64,000 bases of DNA from Mucilaginibacter sp. (lineage in GTDB: Bacteria > Bacteroidota > Bacteroidia > Sphingobacteriales > Sphingobacteriaceae), in the NCBI RefSeq assembly GCF_025359345.1, contig NZ_JANYGQ010000003.1, positions 62,001 through 126,000 of the forward strand. The letters run 5' to 3'. The notes below the pieces were generated by a model, which worked only from the letters and a program-made list of their open reading frames with translations, had not been told where the DNA came from and did no database searches. A program made the translations under genes and the position numbers. Shown here piece after piece: positions 9,623-17,556 of the stretch (position 1 is the first letter of the stretch; every line of letters begins with the position of its first letter).

Positions 9623-9647
9623 GCAAGGTTAGCCTGCTTATTTCTTT
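9613..9647. terminator. Bidirectional terminator hairpin overlapping two stop codons
   Basis: A perfect 13-bp inverted repeat: AAAGAAATAAGCA at 9613-9625 and its complement at 9635-9647, with a 9-nt loop whose GG/CC can also pair. It contains the TAA of the cold-shock-domain gene and the TAA of the convergent histidine kinase gene. Its A/T-rich outer arms give a T-run in both directions. Confidence 0.75.
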
Positions 9648-10840
9648 ATCGCTATAAAAAAAGTAGCCCCTTCACCCGGAACGGATTTTACATAAATATT
9701 GCCGTTCAACACATTCAGCAAGTCCTTAACGGTTGAAAGGCCTATACCCGAGCCTTTTTTATTATACCTATCGGTTATCTTAAGGGTGAAATTATTGCTG
9801 AATATCTTTTCGTGGTATTGTTCAGCGATGCCTACACCGTTGTCCTCTACTTCAAGCCGGTAAAAATCATCGTCCTGCTCAAAGCGTATCTTTATATAAC
9901 TTTTCTCCTTGTTGGTGTAACGTATGGCGTTGCTCAGCAGATTTATTAATATCTGCTCCAGCGCAATTATCGAAAAATATAGCTTATGACTTTGGCTTGG
10001 TAAAATTATGCCCACGTTTTCGGGTACAGCCAGTAAGCTGATTACCTTATTTATTAAACTGTTGAGCTCGAAATTTTGCTTTTTGGCAAGCAATAACGAA
10101 GGGCTTTTTGAATAGGCAAGCATCTCTTCAACCAACTCAAGCAAATTTTTTGTTGATGTTATATTCAGATCAACCAAACGTTTGCAGCCTTCGTCGCCCA
10201 GTTTTTCCTGCCTTATTTTAAGCGCCTGCGATGTTAGTAAAATGCTGCTCAACGGGTTTTTAATGTCGTGTGCAGCCATTGATGCAAACTTTTGTATCAG
10301 CACGTTCGAGTTCAGCAGATCTTGATTGGCCTTTTCGAGGCTTGCCACCTTACGACGAAGCTCCAGTTTATCAACAACCTGCCGGCCAAGTGTTTTTAAA
10401 GCTTGCTCCTGGTCGTCGGTTAATGTTTGTACCTTCTGGTCTATAACACAGAGGGTACCCAGGGCAAAACCATCTTCGTTCACCAGTGGCACTCCCGCGT
10501 AAAAGGTAATCTGCGTTTCGCCGGTAACCATCGGGTTATCAACAAACCGTTCGTCAAGCCTCGCGTCAGGAATAATCAAAATATCATCGTCAGATGCTAT
10601 AACATGGGTGCAAAATGAAAGTTCGCGTAAGTTTTCAGTAAACTCGGTTCCTTTATGCGACTTAAACCATTGCCGTTTTTCGTCGATAAAAGTTATCAGT
10701 GCAATGGGTACACCGCAAATAGCCGATGCCAGCGAGGCAATAGCATCAAAATCGCTTTCTTCGGCGGTATCAAAAATATTGTACGATTGCAGGGCGATCA
10801 GTCTGTCAGCTTCGTTTTCAGGAAACGGGAGGGTGAGCAT
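9638..10840 (-). CDS. GAF-domain sensor histidine kinase
   Basis: A 400-residue soluble histidine kinase without transmembrane segments. An N-terminal GAF domain (about 25-160, with HVIASDDDILIIPDARLDERF and GTLCVIDQ) is followed by a short coiled coil, then the HisKA dimerisation domain with the phospho-acceptor motif MAAHDIKNPLSS. The HATPase domain has the N-box (NLLSNAIRYTNKE), G1 (DNGVGI) and G2 (GSGIGLSTVKDLL). All catalytic boxes are intact. No response regulator is adjacent, so the partner is unknown. The ligand of the GAF domain cannot be inferred. It is convergent with the cold-shock genes. Confidence 0.93.
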   Translation of the reverse strand: MLTLPFPENEADRLIALQSYNIFDTAEESDFDAIASLASAICGVPIALITFIDEKRQWFKSHKGTEFTENLRELSFCTHVIASDDDILIIPDARLDERFVDNPMVTGETQITFYAGVPLVNEDGFALGTLCVIDQKVQTLTDDQEQALKTLGRQVVDKLELRRKVASLEKANQDLLNSNVLIQKFASMAAHDIKNPLSSILLTSQALKIRQEKLGDEGCKRLVDLNITSTKNLLELVEEMLAYSKSPSLLLAKKQNFELNSLINKVISLLAVPENVGIILPSQSHKLYFSIIALEQILINLLSNAIRYTNKEKSYIKIRFEQDDDFYRLEVEDNGVGIAEQYHEKIFSNNFTLKITDRYNKKGSGIGLSTVKDLLNVLNGNIYVKSVPGEGATFFIAIKK

Positions 10841-11045
10841 AGTTTAAATTATGGAACGAAAAGTGAATATACGAAAATAAACCGTATTGGGCTTGTCGAA
10901 CTTCTGTAATCTTGTCGTTATAACTCAATTTTTGTTTATTTTTTAATTTTAAAGAAAATAACCTTTCGCATCGGGTAAAAAGAACAAGCGATTAAAACTT
11001 TCATCCGGCTAAGGGGTTTTTAATTTGTTAACTTTAATTTTACCT

Positions 11046-11804
11046 ATGCAGGCTGGTAACTATGATTTTTATGGTGGCACAAGCGGACTTTTAATCCCCA
11101 TCCCTAAACGCGATTTTTCACCAGAATTTGCCTCATGTTCACGCCTTCAATACTACGCTACGCTATTTAATAGTATCGAAATTAACAGTTCATTCTATAA
11201 ATTGCCCATGCCGTCGACTGTCGCCAAATGGGCGGCAGAGGTTCCCGAAAATTTCCGGTTTACTTTTAAACTATGGCGGCAAATAACCCATAACAAAGAA
11301 CTTATTTTTGACGATGCCGATGTTGCCCGCTTTTTGGATGTTGTCAATAACGCGGGCGCCCGAAAAGGTTCCGTCCTGGTTCAATTTCCCCCAAGCCTTA
11401 CAGTTTCTGCAAGGGCTCAGCTGGCACACCTTTTAAATACGATAACCGAAGCCGACAATCATCCGGAATGGGATATTGCGGTCGAATTCCGCCATCGCTC
11501 GTGGTACAACGATGAAATTTACGATTTGCTCGCCAGTTTCAACGCCGGTTTGGTTTTGCAGGATATCCCGAAATCGGCCACGCCACAAGTAATTACCGCT
11601 GATAATTTTGTTTATCTGCGTTTTCACGGGCCATCGGGCAACTATAAGGGTAGCTATAACGACGAAGTGCTATCGGAATATTCTTATTATATCCGCGAAT
11701 GGCAGCAGGAAGGCAAAAAAGTGTATGTTTATTTTAACAATACCGCCGGCGACGCATTGAATAATTTATTTACTTTGAAACGATATTTGAATGACTATGA
11801 GTAA
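11046..11804 (+). CDS. DUF72 domain protein (YecE family)
   Basis: A 252-residue TIM-barrel-like protein of the widespread DUF72 family, whose function is unknown. Family hallmarks are GGTSGLLIPIPKRDF, the FNSIEINSSFYKLP strand, and FRFTFKLWRQITH; the C-terminal part has FVYLRFHGPSGNYKG and VYVYFNNTAGDALNN. I prefer the ATG at 11046 to the TTG at 11025, which adds an untypical hydrophobic heptapeptide. It overlaps the next gene by 8 nt (ATGAGTAA), so the two are translationally coupled. Confidence 0.87.
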   Translation: MQAGNYDFYGGTSGLLIPIPKRDFSPEFASCSRLQYYATLFNSIEINSSFYKLPMPSTVAKWAAEVPENFRFTFKLWRQITHNKELIFDDADVARFLDVVNNAGARKGSVLVQFPPSLTVSARAQLAHLLNTITEADNHPEWDIAVEFRHRSWYNDEIYDLLASFNAGLVLQDIPKSATPQVITADNFVYLRFHGPSGNYKGSYNDEVLSEYSYYIREWQQEGKKVYVYFNNTAGDALNNLFTLKRYLNDYE

Positions 11805-12141
11805 CAAGAACCCAACAGCGTCCATTGTTGAAGGAAATGATGGCCTTACGCTTATTAATACATTCACCGTTACACCGGAAAGGCAAAATGAACTTGTCGA
11901 ATTATTGACACTGGCTACCGAAGGCAGCGTAAGCAAAGTCGCTGGGTTCGTGTCAGCTAGCCTTCACAAAAGCCTTGATGGGACAAAAGTAACCATGTAT
12001 GCACAATGGCGCAGCATGCACGATTACCAAAATATGCGCAGTAACCCGGCGGCGTCACCTTATTTATTGCAGGCGCTTGAATTTGCCACTTTTGAACCGG
12101 GCATGTACGATGTAGTGCGCGTGTTTTTGCCGGAGAAATAG
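11797..12141 (+). CDS. Antibiotic-biosynthesis-monooxygenase (ABM) family protein
   Basis: A 114-residue small dimeric alpha+beta barrel of the ABM superfamily. The pattern is LINTFTVTPERQNELVELL, then VAGFVSASLHKSLDG, then YAQWRSMHDYQNM. Relatives include quinol monooxygenases and haem-degrading enzymes, but many members have no known substrate. It overlaps the DUF72 stop; ATGs at 11791 and 11797 are both possible. It converges on the cardiolipin synthase gene 14 nt downstream. Confidence 0.83.
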   Translation: MSNKNPTASIVEGNDGLTLINTFTVTPERQNELVELLTLATEGSVSKVAGFVSASLHKSLDGTKVTMYAQWRSMHDYQNMRSNPAASPYLLQALEFATFEPGMYDVVRVFLPEK

Positions 12142-12155
12142 CTACAGTTTTTAGG

Positions 12156-13601
12156 TTATAACAATGGCGACAACAGTCTTATCAGCTTCTCAGGCAATTG
12201 CTTAAAAAGCGTTCGTTTTGCCCAGGTTTTTGGGTTAATCTTTACCGCGTCTTTTATATCGTTATAAAATGCGTCGCGCAATTGCAGGGCTACTTTATCG
12301 TCATAAATCATACTGTTTACTTCGAAGTTCAGCTCAAAACTGCGATGGTCCATATTGGCGCTGCCAACAATGGCAAGTTTACTGTCTGATACGATGGTTT
12401 TTGCATGTACAAAGCCCTTTTTATATAAGTATATTTCGGCGCCTGTATCCAGTATATCGCCGTAGTAGGATCGTGCCGCCGCATTAATAAATGCCGAATC
12501 TGATTTGTTTGGAACGAGGAGTTTTATTTTAACACCGCTAAGGGCTGCTACGCTTAAGGCATTTAAAATGCTTTCGCCGGGTATGAAATAAGGCGAGGTA
12601 ATTAAAAGTTCCTCCTGGGCCATGCCAATGGTTTGCAGCAATGAAAACATTATGGTAGGCGTATCCGAGTCGGGGCCGCTGGCTGCAATTTGTACGATGG
12701 CTTTGCCGTGTTTGCTTTTTGTGGAGCAGAAATATTCGCTTTGTATAGGCAATTTTTGGTCAGCCGCAAAGTTCCAGTCGCAAATAAACAGGTATTGCAG
12801 GTAGTAAACGCCCGGGCCGTTTATCCGCACATGGGTATCGCGCCAAAAAACTTGCTTTTTGCCCTGGTTGTTGATATATCTGTCGCTTACATTTATGCCG
12901 CCAATAAAGGCGGTGCAACCATCAATCACAATTATTTTACGGTGATTACGGTAGTTTGTACGATTTGATAAAGCAATAAAAAGAATTTTATAAAACGGGT
13001 AAGCTTGCACACCACCGGCAATCAGTTCTTTTACCAGGTTATGCCTTATGGAGCGACTGCCAAAATCATCATAAATAAAGCGTACCTGCACCCCTTGGGT
13101 GGCTTTTTGTATTAAAACGTCTTTTATGGTGTTGCCTATCGCATCATTTTCAAAAATATAATACTCTATGTGAATGTGATGTTTGGCATCTTTTAACGCC
13201 TGTATAACTTCACGGAACTTTTCCTCGCCATTTAAAAGTAGTTTTACCTCGTTATCGCCGGTAAGCGGGCTGTTATCATTTAACAGCATGCGGGCAAGCT
13301 TTTTATGGCGTTTTACCTCAGATTCTCCCGTATCCCAGGTTTTTTCTGATTCGTGAATTATCTTCTCCCTGATCTCTGCGAGCAGCTTATTGTCATTAAT
13401 TATTTTTTTGCTGTACAATTTGTTTTTGCGATAATTGGCGCCAACAGCAAAATATATGATAATGCCTACGCCCGGCACAAGGATGGCCACCAACAGGTAA
13501 GCCAATGTTTTACTGGAGGAGTGGGTATCATACAAAATTCTGAAACAGACAAACAGGACGAGTAAAATATAGGCCGCGCCGGCGAGTAAATGCCAATCCA
13601 T
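12156..13601 (-). CDS. cls: Cardiolipin synthase (phospholipase D superfamily)
   Basis: A 481-residue inner-membrane enzyme that condenses phosphatidylglycerol into cardiolipin. Two N-terminal transmembrane helices (about 3-25 and 33-55) precede two HKD motifs: HRKIIVID (H220, K222, D227) and HAKTIVSD (H399, K401, D406). Length and spacing match bacterial Cls. It starts 1 nt after the stop of the YdjM-like gene, so they form an operon. Confidence 0.95.
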   Translation of the reverse strand: MDWHLLAGAAYILLVLFVCFRILYDTHSSSKTLAYLLVAILVPGVGIIIYFAVGANYRKNKLYSKKIINDNKLLAEIREKIIHESEKTWDTGESEVKRHKKLARMLLNDNSPLTGDNEVKLLLNGEEKFREVIQALKDAKHHIHIEYYIFENDAIGNTIKDVLIQKATQGVQVRFIYDDFGSRSIRHNLVKELIAGGVQAYPFYKILFIALSNRTNYRNHRKIIVIDGCTAFIGGINVSDRYINNQGKKQVFWRDTHVRINGPGVYYLQYLFICDWNFAADQKLPIQSEYFCSTKSKHGKAIVQIAASGPDSDTPTIMFSLLQTIGMAQEELLITSPYFIPGESILNALSVAALSGVKIKLLVPNKSDSAFINAAARSYYGDILDTGAEIYLYKKGFVHAKTIVSDSKLAIVGSANMDHRSFELNFEVNSMIYDDKVALQLRDAFYNDIKDAVKINPKTWAKRTLFKQLPEKLIRLLSPLL

Positions 13602-13602
13602 A

Positions 13603-14643
13603 TTATTTTGTTGTTGATTTACTGTTTACAGGTTCGCCTGCAATCCGCTCAATATACAATTTAACCGTGTGTTTGTTCCATCCGGCCAGCCGTCCTTTTT
13701 GTAAAACCCCGGCATTGCTATCACCGGAAAGTAATGGATAGCTAAATGCAAAAGACGCGTTCTTCGTTTGCCAGCCTTGTACCTGTTCAAAACGGAGTAC
13801 ATTTAAATAGGGGTTGTTTTTTATCAGCGATAAAGTGTAATATTCATCCGCAAACTCCATCATATTTTTAACAGCCGGATAGTTTTTAATTGGTTGCAAA
13901 AGTCCGTGGTTTTTGTCATACGCTTCAAAATCAACAGGCTTGGTTCTGACATCCCATATCGAACGGTAGCCGGTATAGTAAACATCGCCGCAGTCAGCTA
14001 CAACATACCATAGCATATTATTAAATGGGGCAGGGGTGGTGAAATACCTTGACGGCTGCAAATGACTTGCCGCGAATGATTCTTCAACTTTTTTATCAAC
14101 GATAACCTTATTGACTAATGAAAAACACAGGTACAGTGCAGAAACTATGATGCCACTCCAGGCCCATTTGCTTCGTTGTTTATTGCCGGCTCCTTTAAAA
14201 ATCAGCAGTATTGCCGCGATAAGCAACGCGACTGTAAAAAACGGGTCGGCCACATACAGTAAATTAACTGAGAATCGATGGTTACTAAAGGGCTCTAACA
14301 GCCCGGTGCCATAGCTGTTGCAGACATCCAGTAAATCGTGTAGTAATAGCTGAAAGCAAAAGAAAAATACCAGGGCTGCAAAGGATAATCGCGTTTTATA
14401 GTGTACCCGAATGGCGAGCCAGCCTAGCAGCAAGCCGACAACTATTGCAAAAAACAAGGAGTGCGTAATACCGCGATGGATAAGAAAAGCCCTGTCGGCA
14501 GGCAAAAATAAAGCGGCCATGGAGTCGATATCGGGCAGGTTTTGAGCCAATATACCCCACAATAATGCTTTTTTACCCAGCTGTTTATGTAACAGCAGCT
14601 CGCCGACACAAGCGCCTAAACAAATATGAGTGAGTGAATCCAT
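13603..14643 (-). CDS. YdjM-like membrane-bound metal-dependent hydrolase
   Basis: A 346-residue inner-membrane protein of the DUF457/YdjM family. The N-terminus carries the family metal-site pattern: MDSLTHICLGACVGE, LPDIDS, and HRGITHSLFF, whose His/Asp residues are the presumed ligands. Several transmembrane helices follow (about 55-180), then a soluble C-terminal part (about 190-346). Real substrates of the family are not established. It is directly followed by cls, which could hint at a membrane-lipid or envelope role (inference). Confidence 0.88.
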   Translation of the reverse strand: MDSLTHICLGACVGELLLHKQLGKKALLWGILAQNLPDIDSMAALFLPADRAFLIHRGITHSLFFAIVVGLLLGWLAIRVHYKTRLSFAALVFFFCFQLLLHDLLDVCNSYGTGLLEPFSNHRFSVNLLYVADPFFTVALLIAAILLIFKGAGNKQRSKWAWSGIIVSALYLCFSLVNKVIVDKKVEESFAASHLQPSRYFTTPAPFNNMLWYVVADCGDVYYTGYRSIWDVRTKPVDFEAYDKNHGLLQPIKNYPAVKNMMEFADEYYTLSLIKNNPYLNVLRFEQVQGWQTKNASFAFSYPLLSGDSNAGVLQKGRLAGWNKHTVKLYIERIAGEPVNSKSTTK

Positions 14644-14708
14644 AGGGCAACAAAGCTTTACAGATGTTAAAGATATTTAACCCGGTAATGTTTGGGTATA
14701 TGCCTGAT

Positions 14709-15602
14709 TTACACAGGCTCAACAAACACGTGCTTATAATGCGGGTAAGCTTCCATCACAAGCTCACGCAGGTTATGTATTGTTGCCACAATATCGGCGC
14801 TTTTGTTGTCTTCATGAAACTTGATTTTCAACAATAGCAACACCTCCTCGGGCGACATGTACATGGATAGTTGGGCCGATACGCTGTTTACTACTGCATG
14901 CTCTTCCACCAGCTTTATTATTGCCTTTAACTCGTCGGGATGGGCGGTTTCGCCCATTAGCAGGCCATGGCTTTCGCGCACCAGCAAAATAGCCACCAGG
15001 GTAAGCAAAATACCAATAAGTATTGATGCCACGCCATCCAAATACGGATTGTGCAGCAGTTGTGCCAGTACAATCCCGGTGAAGGCTATTAAAATGCCAA
15101 TTACGTCTGCCGCATCCTCAAAAAGCACAACAAATGTTGCCGGGTCTTTACTTTGACGCACAGCCTTCCAAAACGATGTGCGGCCGCGCTGGTGGTTAAA
15201 TTCTTTTAAAGCCGTTATTAATGAATAACCATCAAGCACAAAAGCAATACCTAATATGATATAGTTCCAAAAAGGGTTTCTAACTTCTTCGGGATGCCGT
15301 ATATGTTCAATGCCTTCGTAAATGGAAAAGCCGCCACCCAGGGCGAAAAATAATAATGACACGATAAATGCCCAGAAGTAGAGTTCTTTACCATAACCAA
15401 ACGGCCGCTTTTCGTCGGCAGGTTTGGTGCTTTTGCTGATGCCCAGCAATAGCAGAATTTCGTTACTGGTATCAACCAGCGAGTGTATTCCTTCCGACGC
15501 CATAGCCGAACTACCGGTAGCATAAGCAGCGACAAGTTTTACAATAGCGATAATGGTATTTGCGGCGAAGGCTGTATAGATAGGCGTTTTATTGGTGGCC
15601 AT
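14709..15602 (-). CDS. Cation diffusion facilitator (CDF) family metal exporter
   Basis: A 297-residue inner-membrane divalent-metal/proton antiporter. Six transmembrane segments and a cytosolic C-terminal domain are apparent. Metal-site-like residues lie in SEGIHSLVD (TM2) and in FEDAADVIG (TM5), with the family motif RPFGYGKELYFW between TM2 and TM3. It has a close paralog, read divergently, starting 234 nt away. The metal (Zn, Fe, Mn or Co) cannot be assigned. Confidence 0.93.
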   Translation of the reverse strand: MATNKTPIYTAFAANTIIAIVKLVAAYATGSSAMASEGIHSLVDTSNEILLLLGISKSTKPADEKRPFGYGKELYFWAFIVSLLFFALGGGFSIYEGIEHIRHPEEVRNPFWNYIILGIAFVLDGYSLITALKEFNHQRGRTSFWKAVRQSKDPATFVVLFEDAADVIGILIAFTGIVLAQLLHNPYLDGVASILIGILLTLVAILLVRESHGLLMGETAHPDELKAIIKLVEEHAVVNSVSAQLSMYMSPEEVLLLLKIKFHEDNKSADIVATIHNLRELVMEAYPHYKHVFVEPV

Positions 15603-15836
15603 AGATGTATCAGTCAGAAATAAAAGCGGGGTATGGCGGTAAAGGTATTTATATTTTTTGTGACTGAACCGGGATTAAGCAGATTTAAAAGATTAATTAG
15701 ATAGCGAAATTGAGCGAATAATGAAAATGCCCCCTGATAGTGTTGAGGTAGGTGTGGACAATTGCAATTTTTTTTCGGAAACTATATATTCAAGCTGTTC
15801 CAACCAAATCCCCAAAACCTTGTTATATTCACCATA

Positions 15837-16733
15837 ATGAGATCAAAAACCTTCATTTACATATCATTGGCAGTCGATATAATAATCGCGACATCCAAGT
15901 TCGTGGCTGCCGGGTTTACCGGCAGTTCGTCAATGGTGTCTGAGGGTATCCACTCCATTATTGATGCTGTGAGCCAGCTGCTGCTGATATGGGGTATGAA
16001 AACCAGTGCCCGTAAGCCTGATTTAAGCCGACCATTTGGCTATGGCAAAGAACTTTATTTCTGGTCGTTCATCGTATCGCTCATGATTTTTGTTTTGGGC
16101 GGATGCCTGTCTGTTTACCAGGGCGTTATGCGACTGGAGCACCCGGTATTGGATGATAACCAGGCCTGGGATTATGCAGTTTTGGCAATCGCATTTGTAT
16201 TTACATCTATATCACTTCATGCGGCAACTAAAGAGTTTAACCGGCAACGTGGTAAAATATTTTTCTGGAGGGCCATTATACAAACCCGCGATCCATCTAC
16301 CATCATTGTGCTTTTAGGCGATGTGGGCGATATGTTGGGTTTATTGGTGGCTTTTTTTGGCGTGTTTTTAGGCCGGCTTTATCATAGCCCTTATTACGAT
16401 GCCGCCGCATCAGTATTAATAGGCGTCATATTAATTACTATTTCGGCAGTGCTAGTACGCGAAAGCAAAAGCCTGCTGCTCGGGGAATCAACCAGCCGCA
16501 AAACACTTCGAAAAGTGATAACGCTTGCCCAGGCTGATGAAGCGGTAGTAAAAGTGAAAAAGCATTTCAGCACCTACATGTCGCCCGAGGAGGTGTTGCT
16601 GCAATTGAATACTGTATTTAAAGATGACCTTACTACCCGGCAAATAACTGATGCTATTGAGCGCATAACCAGTGCTATCCAAAAAGACTTTCCCCGGTTT
16701 AAGCAAATATTTATTGAGCCGGTGAAGCAGTAG
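15837..16733 (+). CDS. Cation diffusion facilitator (CDF) family metal exporter, paralog
   Basis: A 298-residue CDF transporter collinear with the divergent gene at 14709-15602. Shared blocks include GSSxMxSEGIHS, RPFGYGKELYFW, SFIVSLxxFxLGG, KEFNxQRG, YMSPEEVLL and FIEPV. Site residues are kept (SEGIHSIID; LGDVGDMLG), but TM2 differs after them (AVSQ versus TSNE), so metal preference may differ. I start at the ATG at 15837 because it aligns with the paralog's start; an upstream TTG at 15762 would add 25 residues. Arrangement suggests an old inverted duplication. Confidence 0.92.
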   Translation: MRSKTFIYISLAVDIIIATSKFVAAGFTGSSSMVSEGIHSIIDAVSQLLLIWGMKTSARKPDLSRPFGYGKELYFWSFIVSLMIFVLGGCLSVYQGVMRLEHPVLDDNQAWDYAVLAIAFVFTSISLHAATKEFNRQRGKIFFWRAIIQTRDPSTIIVLLGDVGDMLGLLVAFFGVFLGRLYHSPYYDAAASVLIGVILITISAVLVRESKSLLLGESTSRKTLRKVITLAQADEAVVKVKKHFSTYMSPEEVLLQLNTVFKDDLTTRQITDAIERITSAIQKDFPRFKQIFIEPVKQ

Positions 16734-16922
16734 CAGTTGTGAGTTGGCAGCAACGTGAAGAGGCGCAGGCCCGCTAACTTAGACTGATATTCCTAAAAGT
16801 ATTACACCAAATGTCCCATTTTTAAAACAGCCGTATTTAACTGCTGTCTATTATTAGGTGGTATAAACTTTGGCACGGTTTTATTGCGATGGTTAATACA
16901 TTTAACTAAAAAAACATACACT

Positions 16923-17078
16923 ATGAGATCACTACTGTATATTATCGCTGTCATCATGATTATCGGGTGGGCGATAGGAGTATTTGCTTACTCTGCAGGC
17001 GGAATCATTCACGCCTTGTTAATAATTGCAATAATTTCATTCCTGATAGGTATTATCAGGAGCCCGTCAACTGTCTGA
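16923..17078 (+). CDS. lmo0937-family small membrane protein
   Basis: A 51-residue very hydrophobic protein: MRSLLYIIAVIMIIGWAIG, a short Gly loop (YSAGGIIH), and a second helix (ALLIIAIISFLIGIIR). This two-helix pattern with a central GG-x-IH is typical of the lmo0937 (DUF5670) family, of unknown function and often stress-induced. The start at 16923 gives the usual family length. A strong hairpin follows 28 nt after the stop. Confidence 0.8.
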   Translation: MRSLLYIIAVIMIIGWAIGVFAYSAGGIIHALLIIAIISFLIGIIRSPSTV

Positions 17079-17106
17079 AAATAAGTTTAATTATAATTTA
17101 GTTGAT

Positions 17107-17143
17107 AATAACAAAGGCGGCCAATTCGGTCGCCTTTGTTATT
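17107..17143. terminator. Strong hairpin terminator between convergent small genes
   Basis: A perfect 13-bp stem (AATAACAAAGGCG at 17107-17119, complement at 17131-17143) with an 11-nt loop. The outer arms are A/T-rich, so it can serve the small membrane-protein gene on the plus strand and the small gene on the minus strand. Confidence 0.8.
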
Positions 17144-17167
17144 GGATTATAGTAATTGGAATAGCTA

Positions 17168-17329
17168 TTAATAGCTCTCTTTTAATTTATTATCATCAAG
17201 CTGAATTCGTTTAAATTCGTCAATTAGCCTTTCGCGCTCCTTTTTCATATCGTCTATTTTTATCGATATAGCCTTTATGGCGTTAACGACGGTGTATAAC
17301 TGGTGCAGTTTGTTTATCTCCTTTTCCAT
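17168..17329 (-). CDS. Small charged coiled-coil-like protein, unknown
   Basis: A possible 53-residue protein starting MEKEINKLHQLY and continuing with a Lys/Glu-rich helical stretch (KIDDMKKERERLIDEF). The start at 17329 is preferred over 17383, which adds an unlikely hydrophobic 18-mer. No family is recognised. The hairpin terminator beyond its neighbour and the regular amphipathic pattern support coding, but it could be a chance frame. Confidence 0.42.
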   Translation of the reverse strand: MEKEINKLHQLYTVVNAIKAISIKIDDMKKERERLIDEFKRIQLDDNKLKESY

Positions 17330-17507
17330 CACGAGTGTCAGCCAAAAGCTAAATATAACTTTTTTGTTACGCCTAATCAACAAATGCTTTAAATAAATGT
17401 TTGAAATTCAGGTTTTTATAATTATGGTGTTAATTGTGAATCGGTGCCCGGTCATAAATCGCCCGATTAGCAACCCTCGTTATAGCTAACAATCACCAAC
17501 CACTAAA

Positions 17508-17520
17508 TGGTCAATGACCA
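17508..17520. promoter_or_regulatory. 13-bp palindrome upstream of the helicase-nuclease gene
   Basis: TGGTCA-A-TGACCA is a perfect inverted repeat 36 nt before the ATG of the large DUF4011 protein. A TATGTTTA box (-7-like, 7 of 8 positions) lies between them at 17530-17537. This geometry suits an operator for an unlinked repressor, but no bound protein is known. Confidence 0.4.
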
Positions 17521-17556
17521 AAATATCCGTATGTTTATAATTTCTTAAATACTACT

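Noticed and set aside
15762-15836. TTG-initiated N-terminal extension of the second CDF gene
   Set aside because: The paralog's start aligns with the ATG at 15837; the extra 25 residues have no counterpart.
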